Source: Nematopogon swammerdamellus (lineage: Eukaryota > Arthropoda > Insecta > Lepidoptera > Adelidae). From it: a stretch of 64,000 bases of DNA. The stretch is taken from NCBI GenBank assembly GCA_946902875.1, contig OX336340.1, forward strand, positions 603,501 through 667,500, in the 5' to 3' direction. The notes below the pieces were generated by a model, which saw only the letters and a list, made by a program, of their open reading frames with translations, had not been told where the DNA came from and ran no database searches. A program made the position numbers and the translations under genes. This document shows positions 1 through 10,659 of this stretch, in pieces (position 1 is the stretch's first letter; the number at the start of each line of letters is the position of its first letter).

Positions 1-261
1 AATTTTGGCATTAATCTTTCTCCCTAGTACATGTGTTGCCAGTCCCCTATATAAACAGAGTGCAGGTTTGGTGAAAGTGAAATATGAGCATCCTGGTAAC
101 ACCCCCGCTTTGTACGAGCGAGCACCAATTTACACACGAAAATGTATGCAGTTGCAAATGGAGTAACTTTTCAAAACTACTTGCAATGGAAACGAGCACT
201 TCCGTGCCGTTAGGGCAATAAAACACGTGAAGAATGTTGAGCACAGCACCTTTTGCTTCGA

Positions 262-310
262 TTTTTAGGGTTCCGTATCCGGTACGGGACCCTATTACTA
301 AGCCTACGCC

Positions 311-341
<31 letters not shown>

Positions 342-420
342 CGAGGGCTGTATCTCTTGAACCGTAATAGGTAGCCCGTGGAAATTTTCACAGAATATGT
401 GTTAGGCCGATATAACAATA
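262..420 (-). repeat. GTTCCGTA-family interspersed repeat, 3' part
   Basis: Begins (as reverse complement) with the family end TACGGAACCCTAAAAA and contains the GACAGACAGACAG stretch followed by the conserved block around 'taataggtagcccg'. The same arrangement recurs complete at 14313-14662 and 41372-41769. No coding content. Confidence 0.75.
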
Positions 421-524
421 AATAATAAAAAATAAGAAAAGAAGGAGCCGACTCTTCGTTTAGTCAAGGAAAATGTTTTCACGGTATACTTACATTTCAC
501 TAATTGATTCACAAATATCCAAAG

Positions 525-650
525 GTCGACTAGAAGAAATCTCTGTTAGAGATATGTCCGCCTTTCCACCTAATGTAAATTTTATATGAGTAGTGCTCAT
601 TTCTGCAAAATGTTTTTGAGCAATAAAGTATTTTCTATCTTTTTCAATTC
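525..650 (+). mobile_element. LINE 3' end fragment (GCAATAAAG tail)
   Basis: The text 'tgtccgcctttccacct' followed by 'gagcaataaagtattttctatc' matches 5380-5472, 37075-37185 and, inverted, 56562-56660. This looks like the 3' untranslated end, with polyadenylation signal, of a CR1/Jockey-like non-LTR retrotransposon. No ORF remains. Confidence 0.5.
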
Positions 651-800
651 AAAGATTGTGCGGACCAGGATTAAACAACAAAATCAAAACAAAAAGTCTT
701 GTTTAACGGGAGCGCAGGGCATTCCGTTACAAAGCGTCCCCACAAGATCGCGCACCATCCGCGGCCGGCACGGAAGCGCAGCTCCGCAGAGATTTATGCA

Positions 801-1959
801 AACTTCTTGCTAACTAATAATTAATTAAGAGCAGACGCAGCACTAAGGAATGTGTGAAGTGCCGCCCACTTCATTACGCAAACTTCTTGGTAACTAATAA
901 TTAATTAAGAGCAGACGCAGCACTAAGGAATGTGTGAAGTGCCGCCCACTTCATTACGCAAACTTCTTGGTAACTAATAATTAATTAAGAGCAGACGCAG
1001 CACTAAGGAATGTGTGAAGTGCCGCCCACTTCATTACGCAAACTTCTTGCTAACTAATAATTAATTAAGAGCAGACGCAGCACTAAGGAATGTGTGAAGT
1101 GCCGCCCACTTCATTACGCAAACTTCTTGGTAACTAATAATTAATTAAGAGCACACCCAGCACTAAGGAATGTGTGTCGTGCCGCCCACTTCTTGCTAAC
1201 TAATAATTAATTAAGAGCAGACGCAGCACTAAGGAATGTGTGAAGTGCCGCCCACTTCATTACGCAAACTTCTTGGTAACTAATAATTAATTAAGAGCAG
1301 ACGCAGCACTAAGGAATGTGTGAAGTGCCGCCCACTTCATTACGCAAACTTCTTGGTAACTAATAATTAATTAAGAGCACACCCAGCACTAAGGAATGTG
1401 TGTCGTGCCGCCCACTTCTTGCTAACTAATAATTAATTAAGAGCAGACGCAGCACTAAGGAATGTGTGAAGTGCCGCCCACTTCATTACGCAAACTTCTT
1501 GGTAACTAATAATTAATTAAGAGCACACCCAGCACTAAGGAATGTGTGAAGTGCCGCCCACTTCATTACGCAAACTTCTTGGTAACTAATAATTAATTAA
1601 GAGCACACCCAGCACTAAGGAATGTGTGAAGTGCCGCCCACTTCATTACGCAAACTTCTTGGTAACTAATAATTAATTAAGAGCACACCCAGCACTAAGG
1701 AATGTGTGAAGTGCCGCCCACTTCATTACGCAAACTTCTTGGTAACTAATAATTAATTAAGAGCACACCCAGCACTAAGGAATGTGTGAAGTGCCGCCCA
1801 CTTCATTACGCAAACTTCTTGGTAACTAATAATTAATTAAGAGCACACCCAGCACTAAGGAATGTGTGAAGTGCCGCCCACTTCTTGCTAACTAATAATT
1901 AATTAAGAGCAGACGCAGCACTAAGGAATGTGTGAAGTGCCGCCCACTTCATTACGCAA
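801..1959. repeat. 80-bp tandem satellite, about 15 units
   Basis: Units start at 801, 881, 961, 1041, 1121, 1187, 1267, 1347, 1413, 1493, 1573, 1653, 1733, 1813 and 1879. Most are 80 bp. Three (1121, 1347, 1813) are 66 bp and share a 14-bp deletion at the same place. Two variant types alternate (GCAGACGCAG versus GCACACCCAG). Units are nearly identical, which implies recent amplification or homogenisation. There is no conserved reading frame. Confidence 0.97.
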
Positions 1960-2185
1960 GATGGTATTTGGCGGAAATTAAGCAAAATATTTAAACTTAT
2001 TTAAATAAAGTCGATATGTACATAAAATACCATAATACGTTTATTTCCAATTTCTCGTACTATACGTTACTTTTGTACTGTTTTGATTCCTAAACTGGCA
2101 ACAAAATAAAGACAAAATATAAACTCATGCCTATCGATTTTAAAACGTTAAACTATTACATATTTATTAAACATAATGAAAAATG
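1960..2185. other. AT-rich stretch, nothing recognised
   Basis: AT-rich sequence between the satellite and the LINE 3' end. No gene or repeat match within the window was seen. Confidence 0.4.
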
Positions 2186-2963
2186 AAACTATTTATTTCA
2201 TCCATTTATTTACACATTTTTTTTTATATTAATTTTACATAATATTTACAAACTTAAAATCTAAAATTAATACAAAAACAAATGGAGTTTCCACCACCGG
2301 CGGCGGGGCGAGCCCAAGCTACCGATGGTCGGGTCCCAAAGAGAGGAACCTCCGGACGATGCGTGCAGTGTCGAGCAGGGCTGCCTTCTGTATCTGGCCC
2401 TTGACCCAACCACTCAGCGAGAGCCTCTCAAGGTGGTCGTCGAGGCTCTTCGCTATCAGCCCATGCGCCGAAACGACTATGGGCACAACGATCGTCGAGT
2501 CGACGGGCCACATTTTGGTAACCTCATGCTGCAGATCCAGATATTTTAACATCTTCTCTGCTTCCTTACTGACGAGGTTACCATCGTGCGGCACGGCGAT
2601 ATCGACGAGCGTTGCGCGCCTTGCCTCCCGGTCTACTATCACAATATCAGGCCTGTTCGCGAGAATAGTCCTGTCTGTGATAATGGACCGGTCCCAGTAG
2701 AGTGTGACATGACCGTTCTCGAGAACTGGCGGTGGATTGTACTTATAGTAAGGCACCTCGGTACCCACAAGTTTGAACTTTAAGGCAAGTTGCTGGTGGA
2801 TAATCCTGGCTACTAGGTTGTGTCTATGCAGATACTCGGTGTTGGCAAGCTGCGAACAACCGGAAATCACATGTCTGAGGGACTCGCCAGGTTGGTGGCA
2901 GGCGCGGCAGATCTCATTGGTGCCGTCCTTCATTATGTGTTTCCTATAAGCTATTTTTTTCTT
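2186..2963 (-). mobile_element. 5'-truncated LINE with restriction-like endonuclease
   Basis: Minus-strand 3' end of a non-LTR retrotransposon of the group with a C-terminal restriction-like endonuclease (R2/NeSL/R4-type organisation). It has an AT-rich 3' UTR and about 215 codons of ORF. The same 3' UTR and C-terminal coding sequence recur truncated at 48105-48350, also on the minus strand. It is truncated at its 5' end near 2963. Confidence 0.8.
2319..2963 (-). pseudogene. LINE ORF C-terminus: zinc knuckle plus PD-(D/E)XK-like endonuclease
   Basis: The open frame runs upstream of the first Met at 2933, so that Met is not a real start. Counting from it, Cys9-x2-Cys12-x8-His21-x4-Cys26 forms the CCHC knuckle. 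Arg94-Pro95-Asp96-x14-Asp111 fits the RPD...D active-site pattern of R2-type restriction-like endonucleases, which nick the target before reverse transcription. The frame stays open to a stop at 2319, so truncation rather than decay is the main damage. The reverse-transcriptase domain is missing, so it cannot act alone. Confidence 0.8.
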
Positions 2964-2994
2964 TATTAATTTCTCGTTCCTAGAGAATCAGCCA

Positions 2995-3222
2995 ACCATA
3001 TCGAGTATACGAAATTTTAACGGGGTCTTACTTTTAGATTTACAAGTGCGAGTCGGACTCGCTCACCGAGGTTTCCGCAGCACAAAAAAAGATAATTGTG
3101 GGGAAAAAAGTTTCTACGTTACTTCGTTTTCGAGAAAAACCTCTGTGATGGACGGACGGACATGGGATGATCTTTTAGAAGAGTTCCACTTTTACCTTTT
3201 TTAGGTACGGAACCCTAAAAAA
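2995..3222 (+). repeat. Divergent GTTCCGTA-family repeat
   Basis: Has the head 'aagtgcgagtcggactcg' and the end 'ggtacggaaccctaaaaaa' of the family, with a diverged middle. Non-coding. Confidence 0.6.
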
Positions 3223-3860
3223 CAACTACAAATTGATAAAGCATCTAGTTGTGAACTATTCGTCCGCGAGTAATCCCCAGCCACTCCTCTCCCACCCAAG
3301 CCTCGTTTCATGCTGACTCCTCTCAGCTGAAGCCTTCAGCGGCTTATTATATTTACTCACTCCTCAGCAATTCCCGCGGAACCCTCCGGAACAAAAGTTT
3401 TGATTAGAACTGCATCCGTCGGGATTGTTCGAGCGGTTTGTTTGTGTGTGTGTGTGTATGTTTTTTTACTTCGAGAACTGAACTATCTACGTCGGGAAAT
3501 TATTAATTAAACCCTATCAAACGTGGCGGTCATGTTTATGTTTTACAAAGCACACACTGGCTGGTCAGATTATAAGGACGAACTTGAGTAATTTTTCTAG
3601 GATAAATGGGGCTCGAAAAGTTTTTGAACTAATTTTCATTTCTCATCAAGTTCTCATCTCATACCTAGTGCGTCATAAAGTGCGGCTTACGGAGCATTTG
3701 AAAATTATATACATCGTTTGAATTTAATACTTGTAGGGATGAAGCCCGGATGTAAAAAAAAATACAAAAAAAAAAACAAAAAAAATTAAAATTCTGAATT
3801 TTCAAGTAAGTATGTGCATCACGATAAAAACCATTTTTAACTTGTCACCGTTGTACGTGT
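3223..3860. other. Unassigned intergenic sequence
   Basis: Contains a (GT)n run near 3440 and A-rich stretches near 3755-3790. No gene or repeat copy recognised. Confidence 0.4.
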
Positions 3861-3869
3861 ACTCACACT

Positions 3870-4198
3870 TGTACCGTGTGGGGCCGGTACTTTAAAAGAA
3901 TAGCCAACTGAATCTCTCCCCGTGTATGTCGTAAAAGGCGACTAAGGGATATGACTCCCTTCTTATATTACTAGGTGGTAGGGTTTAACCCGCCCGGGTT
4001 GATACCACCGCACTGAATGAAAGGTCGGTCGAAACGGCTATGTAAATAGTTTGTGTTTTCCGTCCAGTTCAGTGTAGCCGGCACGATCGAAGGGAAGCAC
4101 TGACGTGGCACCAAGTTCACCCGGTGTTATGGGCTGACATCAAGGATGTGTAGGTGATGTAGCCAACCGTGTCAGTTTCCATAAAAAAAAAAAAAAAA
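3870..4198 (+). mobile_element. SINE, 'GGGGCC-head' family, full length
   Basis: Starts TGTACCGTGTGGGGCCGG, runs through the shared body (TAGGTGGTAGGGTTTAACCC and GTTCAGTGTAGCC) and ends CAGTTTCCAT plus poly-A. It is flanked by a 9-bp duplication ACTCACACT (3861-3869 and 4199-4207), direct evidence of target-primed insertion. Other copies are at 4476, 9358, 26072 (inverted) and 59728. The head has no evident tRNA-type A and B boxes. Confidence 0.9.
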
Positions 4199-4475
4199 AC
4201 TCACACTGCAAGATAAAGACGACTAGTAACTCGCGTAAGGGATAATTAAAAAAATCATATCGCCCAAACAATAAAAAAAACATCCCCAGATATTGAGTCA
4301 ATCTACAATATAAAAATATAAAAGTTTAAAATATATATTAGAAATATGTTTAAAAGTGCCCTTTTTAAACCCCTAAAAACGGCTATTTTAAGCGGTTTTT
4401 TGCGATTTTCTCAAAAACTCTCAAACTTTTTAAATATGTTTTTAATTATATATATCTTTTTAAATATAAAATCTT

Positions 4476-4803
4476 TGTACCGTGTAGGGCCGGAACTTTA
4501 AAAGAATAGCCCCACTGCATCTCTCCCCGTGTATGTCGTAAAAGGCGACTATAAGGGATATGACTGCCTTCTTATATTACTAGGTGGTAGGGTTTAACCC
4601 GCCCGGGTTGATATCACCGCACTGAATGAAAGGTCGGTCGAAACGGCTATGTAAATTGTTTGTGTTTTCCGTTCAGTTCAGTGTAGCCGGCACGACCGAA
4701 GGGAAGGCTGACGTGGCACCAAGTTCACCCGGTGTTATGGGCTGATATCACGGTTGTTGTAGGTGATGTAGCCAACCGTGTCAGTTTCCATAAAAAAAAA
4801 AAA
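4476..4803 (+). mobile_element. SINE, 'GGGGCC-head' family, full length
   Basis: Same start, body and poly-A end as the copy at 3870, only about 280 bp away and in the same orientation. I saw no clear target-site duplication. Confidence 0.88.
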
Positions 4804-5379
4804 TTGCCCTCGTCGATACGCGTCATTTGACAACCTAAATATTTACGTAGCCTTAAAACTCACGACACCAGGGCTAATTCGCACTCTCGCTGAAAATTGG
4901 GGACTATACTGAAGCGATCGAAAAGACATTTCCAATGTCAAAATTTGGTCAAACCACCTGCCTTTCATCCCTCTTGCCCCCATACAAATCCATAACAATC
5001 TTCAGCCCGCTCGGAACAGCACAAATCTTCCCCGAACGCACCGCTCCTCAAATTCGCTCAAAATATTGAACGGTCTTACGTTGATTGTGTTTCCAGATTC
5101 CTACAACCTGGGTGTCTTCAAAAGGTGTCCTCCAAAGGGAACCGCGCGTGCTGTCGTGCCAAAGCGTTCCTCACGCAGAAAATGAGCCTCGCTATCCAGC
5201 AGCGGGCGAACGCTGTGTTAATTCTTGACACAATTTAATTCGTCTGAAAGGAAGAACACTCTGTGCTTAATTAAATTAGACAATTTTTATACACACATTT
5301 TGTACAAATTTTCGTTGTCAATAAATTGAATTCCTTTATTAGTAGAGATAATATTATATATTATATAAGGTTGACTGCG
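4804..5379. other. Unassigned intergenic sequence
   Basis: No reading frame with recognisable content and no match to other parts of the window. Confidence 0.4.
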
Positions 5380-5472
5380 TAAGATCTTTCTGTAACGGAT
5401 AAGTCCGCCTTTGCACCTTATATATGCTGTTGAATATTTCTTGGAGCAATAAAGCATTTTTCCATCTATCTA
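5380..5472 (+). mobile_element. LINE 3' end fragment (GCAATAAAG tail)
   Basis: 'gtccgcctttgcacctta' and 'ggagcaataaagcatttttccatctatc' match the tail at 525-650. It ends in the short (TCTA)n-like repeat typical of CR1-like LINE ends. Confidence 0.5.
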
Positions 5473-5884
5473 ATATTAACTAGGTACAGTATTGCGGGTA
5501 AATTCGAATTTATTGTCATTTAAATCCCAAAATGTCCCAGTACTCACTGAAATCCACACTTTGTACTATACCACACACATGACTTGCTACTTGTAAAGTT
5601 GTAAGTCTACTTTATTGTAAGTTTACTATTAGACCATACTAGTTTGCGTCTACCTAGGTGAATACATAGTTTATCCCTATGGCTAAGCCGAGAAGGTAGG
5701 GCTGATTGTGCGGGTACTCAAAAGGTGTTCCCCTGTTGTGCTGGGGTCGATTATCTTGAGGACTATTATTTTGTCGCATTAAAATTTCTCCAAGTCCGGA
5801 GGGCGCGCTTCAAAATTAATAATTTTAAATTATCATTAAACACCATCGCGATAATTACTGCTCGCGAAAAACCTCAAGTGTTTC

Positions 5885-5925
5885 CCGGCGGGGGCGGGGA
5901 GGCGGCGGGGGCGGGGGCGGGAGAG
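5885..5925 (+). repeat. G-rich run with G-quadruplex potential
   Basis: Multiple G4/G5 tracts separated by one or two bases. Low-complexity sequence; it accounts for the Gly/Ala-rich local translation. Confidence 0.6.
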
Positions 5926-6034
5926 TCAAGTTCGTTCCAGTTCTCATCTCTCTTGAAACATTGGGAAAGTTGTACGAATAGAGACAAGAGTAAATGAGAC
6001 GCGGTAAACGCATAGACAAGCTCCCTCTAAGAAA

Positions 6035-6425
6035 GATGTAAGGTTGAAAGTTGCCCAGCGAGCAATGGAGCGAGCCATGCTGGGAATATCGCTACGTGAT
6101 ATGAAGGTGCGTAACGAGGCAATCCGCCGATGCACCAAAGTAGTCGATATTGGACACCGGGTGGCCAAGCTCAAGTGGCGGTGGGCTGAACACGTTAGCC
6201 GAAGAGACGACGACCGTTGGAGGAACCGTGTCCTACACTGGCGGCCGTGGACAGCAAAACAGAGTGTGGGAAAACGACCCGCCAGGTGGGACGACATCAA
6301 GTATGTCGCCTGAAGCGATACGGAACCACCGCTTTGGAACTACGGAACGGGAGGACTGGAGGAAAATTTGAGAGGCGTATGTCCAGTAGTGGACGCTTAC
6401 ACGCTGATCGACTGACTGACTGACT
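6035..6425 (+). pseudogene. RTE-type LINE 3' remnant with (TGAC)n tail
   Basis: The plus-strand frame before the stop at 6313 encodes the C-terminal end seen in RTE-clade reverse transcriptases (RAMERAMLGISLRD, later KLKWRWAEHV and KRPARWDD). The frame is then broken, but the nucleotide sequence continues through 'gtatgtccagtagtggacgc' to a (TGAC)n tail. The same 3' end is at 27844-28113 and, inverted, at 41858, 52383 and 56097. 5'-truncated and inactive. Confidence 0.8.
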
Positions 6426-7333
6426 GACATGTGCATGTTTAATATGATTCGTCATCAATTCATCATTAACCGACTTAAAAAAAGTGTTTTAAAAACATTG
6501 AAGCGACTTTAAAAAACAATTAGAACCTAAAATAGAAATTATTAAATAATTAAGTTGAGGGCGGTACAAAAGCACTAAAGGGCTTCATTCATAAATTTTC
6601 AGGTGTGTTTTTTGTGTATGTTTTATTAATAAATAAAATAAATAAATGAATGAACATTAATTATTTCCATCAAAAAACACTTTAGAAGATTGGAATCAAG
6701 ATAGGAGAAAAAAACCACATATAATATAACAGATTAAATCAGATAAAACTGCATGTAAATTGTTTCAGATATTTTCGAGTTACCCGCTACAGATAGACGA
6801 CAGACAGACAAAATAGACGTTGCGCTTTATATTAGCGTAGAAGGGATTTCCTAAAATGTGACTTTCAGTCTTGATATTTCTGACGCATTTCCCCAACACG
6901 TGCGAGTCTCCGCGCTCTTCAGCAGGAGTCGCTCCCTGCTCTTATCTAGCATCCGCTCCATTTGTTATGCAAAATTTCATTCCAGCTCGCCAACGTTTGC
7001 AAACTGTGTCGGTTTCATACTCCCTCCCTCCTTCTCCCTCACTCCCTCTTCCTCCTTCTTTCTCTCCTATCCTCTTTCTCCACCTTCCTTCCTCACCGAC
7101 CTCTCCTCCCAGTCGATGCGCCGGCGACGCCGCCGCCGCCGCCCCCCGGCGGCGGCGCCGCTCGAGTAAAAATGCCAATTATTGATAAACTTTTGTAGGC
7201 GCAGCGCAAATTTATTCATGAACTTCCGTGAACCGAAATCACTTGATTGCGGATGTACCTAACGACGAAGTTTGGCGGAGTCTGTGGAGTCGGAGAGCGA
7301 GAACTGAAACAATAGGAGCTTGACAGAGTTATT
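6426..7333. other. Intergenic, CT-rich and CGCCGC low complexity
   Basis: 7020-7120 is a CT-rich run and 7121-7160 a (CGC)n/GGC block. These create apparently open but compositionally trivial frames on both strands. Nothing else recognised. Confidence 0.5.
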
Positions 7334-7700
7334 AGAATAGAATAGAATAGAAACTCTTTATTGCACACAATGGAAAGATGAACAATATACACGAGTAGAA
7401 AAAAAAATATACAAGAGTGCACAAAGTCGGACTTATCACTGCAAGTGGTTTCTTCCAGTCAACCTTTGGGTGATGAGGAATAAAATACAGAGAAAGAAAT
7501 ATGGGTAGTGCAAGCGAAAGGAGGAAGAATATGTGATTTATGATGAATATACCTACATGTAACATACATACAATATAATTATACATAGAATATATTTATT
7601 TTTATGATGAATATACCTACATGTAACATACATACAATGTATAGAACATAGATACTACATACAAATAATACATATATTATGTAGGTAATTACTTAGTTAT
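7334..7700 (-). mobile_element. CR1-like LINE 3' UTR with (ATTCT)n tail
   Basis: Reverse complement of the 3' end at 13810-14165: the block near 'ggttgactggaagaaa', the 'gcaataaagagtttctattct' signal, and a tail repeating ATTCT. No ORF part is retained. Confidence 0.75.
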
Positions 7701-7722
7701 AATGTAGGTATGTCTCTTTTTT

Positions 7723-8092
7723 TTGTATGGAAACTGACACGATTGGCTAAATCACCTTCAACATCCGTGATGTCAGCCCATAACGCCGGGTGAACTAGGT
7801 GCCATGTCAGTACTTCATTTCATGTCGGCTACCACTGAACGACAGAAAACACGAACTATTTACATAGCCGTTTCGACCGACGTTTGGTAACACAACCCGG
7901 ACGGGATAAACCCTACCACCTAGTAAGGTAAGCAGGGAAGATACCTACAGCTTAACGTAGAATCCGAACCACGGTCAGCCTCCAACGGTCGAGCGGTCAC
8001 ACATGTAAGTACTGACCGCGCCCAGGGTTGCTTAATAACAGTCGACCGACCGCACCACTGAGCTATCGAGACTGGTGCAGTGCGGTTTAAAT
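7723..8092 (-). mobile_element. SINE with tRNA/5S composite head, full length
   Basis: Minus strand, from the A-box-like TAGCTCAGTGGT through the 5S-like core (AAGCAACCCTGGGCGCGGTC) and GGTTCGGATTC to the shared body and the 3' end CAGTTTCCATA plus poly-A. The T-arm-like stem here contains a G-T wobble but still pairs. Poly-A is at the low-coordinate end. Confidence 0.88.
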
Positions 8093-8214
8093 ATAATATG
8101 ACGAATCCGAGCGCATTGTACTGTCTCTGGATGATGAATAAAGAATAAAGTGAGTCTAAATGATTTTTAAGTACCGGACCAGACCGGACCACGCACGGAG
8201 ACAATTAGTTATTC

Positions 8215-8680
8215 GTAGAATGTAATAAAATTAACCGTAGGAAATAAGGCAAACACCAACGTAGTCGATATTGCTAAGAAAACTAGCAAACTGAAGTGGC
8301 AGTGGACTCGGCACATCTGTCGTAGACCCGATAACCGTTGGAGTGACGGATACTCGAATGGAGGCCACGTATGTACAAGCAAACGTAGCGTGGGACACTC
8401 CCGGGCTAGACGGACAGACGTCGACCTAAAACCAGCTTTCTAATAAAAAAAACCGCATCCAAATCGATCCATCCGTTTAGAAGCTACGATGTCACAGCCA
8501 GGCACACCTTTACACATACTCCCACATACAAACACACACGTTAAACTTATAACACCCCACTTTTTTCGTCGGGAGTTAAAAAAGGTAGCTGGAGGTGGAT
8601 GAATGAGAAGAACGAAGGAAAACCGCGTGTGGTGGCGCGCCTTGGTAGAGGCATATGTCCAGCAGTTGACGAATACGGGT
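8215..8680 (+). pseudogene. RTE-type LINE 3' remnant, interrupted
   Basis: Encodes degraded RTE C-terminal motifs (VVDIAKKTSKLKWQW, then RALVEAYVQQLTNTG) on either side of an unrelated insert at 8433-8582. Frameshifts and a premature stop are present. The second half reads in a different frame from the first. Confidence 0.75.
8433..8582 (+). mobile_element. Short interspersed element inserted in RTE remnant
   Basis: 'aaatcgatccatccgttt' through 'gtcgggagttaaaa' matches 57815-57955. It interrupts the RTE coding remnant, with TAAAA at both junctions as a possible target duplication. Family unknown. Confidence 0.6.
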
Positions 8681-8697
8681 CGACGATGCGAGTGTAG

Positions 8698-8753
8698 CGA
8701 ATCGAACGTTAACAATTTGAAAGTTGCCTTTCAAATTGTTAACGTTCGATTCG
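8698..8753. repeat. Perfect 26-bp hairpin, 4-nt loop
   Basis: Arms 8698-8723 and 8728-8753 are exact reverse complements around a TTGC loop. A CAAATTGTTAACGTTCGA arm makes a very stable stem. It lies just after the RTE remnant; no coding role is apparent. Confidence 0.95.
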
Positions 8754-9357
8754 AACATAAAAGACAGCGTTGCCCCCCCGCGGCCACGGAGATACATCGA
8801 TGTAACTATATTACACTTTGAAATCAACAGTTTGAAAGTTAATTGTCAGCAGTTTTCTTCTTCAAAGGCTTATTTAAAACTCGGCTTCGTCAGCCGCAGA
8901 TGCCTCCCCACCTCCGCTTATCAAATCTATTGTTAGTTCAAGTATGAAATGAGGCGATTGTCCAAGTTCTTAATTAAACCGCGAATTTCGTCAAAACTCC
9001 GCCCGAACTCGAATTAATTCGTCGGCTTTTTGTGGCTTCATTTCCTAATTGAAAATTTTATTGGAAGGCCCTCGGCTCCCGCAGGTGTGAAATTCTGTCG
9101 GGCCGGATTCCCTCGTCAGCGCGGAGTGCGGAGCCGGGAGCGGGGAGACGAGGGTCGAGCTCACAGATGAGAGAGATGATGGCTAGTAGCGGAATCAGGC
9201 GTGGCGTAGCGCCTATCGCCGCGTTGATGGGCAAAACTGACTATATAGGAGAGGATGTAGAATAGTGATTCTATTCAATAGAAGTTTAGTATAACATTAT
9301 AACACATAAAACATAGCAATATATAGGACAATAGAAAGGGCGCAGGCGCAGCATATA
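8754..9357. other. Unassigned intergenic sequence
   Basis: Mixed-composition sequence, GC-rich around 9090-9150. No gene or repeat copy recognised. Confidence 0.4.
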
Positions 9358-9664
9358 TAGCCCCACTGCATCTCTCCCCGTGTATGTCGTAAAAGGCGAC
9401 TAAGGGATATGACTCCCTTCTTATATTACTAGGTGGTAGGGTTTAACCCGCCCGGGTTGGTACCACCGCACTGAATGAAAGGTCGGTCGAAACGACTATG
9501 TAAATAGTTTGTGTTTTCCGTCCAGTTCAGTGTAGCCGGCACGACCGAAGGGAAGCACTGACGTGGCACCAAGTTCACCCGGTGTTATGGGCTGACATCA
9601 CGGATGTTGTAGGTGATGTAAGCCAACCGTGTCAGTTTCAATAAAAAAAAAATTAAAAAAAAAA
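9358..9664 (+). mobile_element. SINE, 'GGGGCC-head' family, 5'-truncated
   Basis: Begins within the head at TAGCCCCACTGCATC, lacking about the first 30 bp, and runs to the CAGTTTCAATA end and poly-A. Body identical in layout to 3870-4198. Confidence 0.88.
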
Positions 9665-9899
9665 TATGGCCACTTGCGAGTATCACAAGGGCCGCTGGTT
9701 TTAAGCCTAACCTACACTAATAATAAAATTAAATCTAAAAGAACTTCTTTAAATTTTTTACACAAATTTTTTTATTTAAAAATGTACACAACATTACACA
9801 ACCAGTTCACAAACAAATTAAGATTTCATCATTCATTCAATGTAGACGTTGCCCGTTCAGAAACTGCATCTCTACCCACCCTTAAAAACGTGACTTAAA

Positions 9900-10150
9900 A
9901 AGGACAAGATGCCCTGCTGAAGAAGGAGGCACGGTCCTTCCACCATATGTAGGGTAGTAGATGTCAGTCAGGTAGTAGATGTTCGTGCCATGCTTGCCGT
10001 CAGATAGTTATCTTATTCTAATACTTTGCTAAACATGATGGTCGGTGTAGTGATGTAGATTACCTGAGTTCTTGCGGCACAACACCGATTACTCATCTCA
10101 CTCCGATTGTCAGAATATACCGTGTGTGGTATGTATGTATTTAAATACTA
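9900..10150 (+). mobile_element. Family C element (GGGGCC head, different body), partial
   Basis: Carries the family C body: GACAAGATGCC, GCACGGTCCTTCCACC, ACTTTGCTAAAC, GCACAACACCGATTACTC and the end GTATGTATGTATTTAAA. The head is missing. Complete copies are at 27016 and 40414. Confidence 0.75.
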
Positions 10151-10655
10151 ATTAATATTATTAGGAAAATATAGTTGTGGTTTTGAATTCTCGAGATAAC
10201 GGTTTTCAGCAGCCACGGCTCGCAATTATAGCGCGAAGGCTCTGCAGTGGAATAGAACCTCCTTGGCTGGTCGGAGGCTTCGCATAATTGATGTACAAGA
10301 GCGGGCATGCAGATCCAACAGATTGCATGAATTATTCAATCGAACCGATCGTTTGAGGAGACGATACTAGCGATCCTGCATCGGTCGTCATACCACCCTG
10401 CCAAGCGACAATCAAACTTATGCCAATTTAAAATGTTCTGTATTTAAAAAAAAATTCAATTGCATGAACTTTTCTCACGTCTCTCGTGTTAGCCTACCAA
10501 TTCCACTACCACATCAATAATTAACTAGAAAAACATGCCTTAATGCTATGAATAAATTAAGCTCGCCTTTTGTGCCCACTTTTTGTAACAATACCTTGGT
10601 GTCTCAATCGCCTTCCATCTATCTATCTATCTATCTGTCTATCTTCCTTCCTTAC
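10151..10655. other. Unassigned sequence ending in (ATCT)n
   Basis: 10200-10430 is unique in this window and not recognised. 10560-10640 resembles a LINE tail ending in an (ATCT)n microsatellite. Confidence 0.4.
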
Positions 10656-10659
10656 TTAT

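Noticed and set aside
7020..7190. Overlapping frames in several phases on both strands
   Set aside because: They lie in CT-rich and CGC-repeat low-complexity sequence that is stop-poor by composition.
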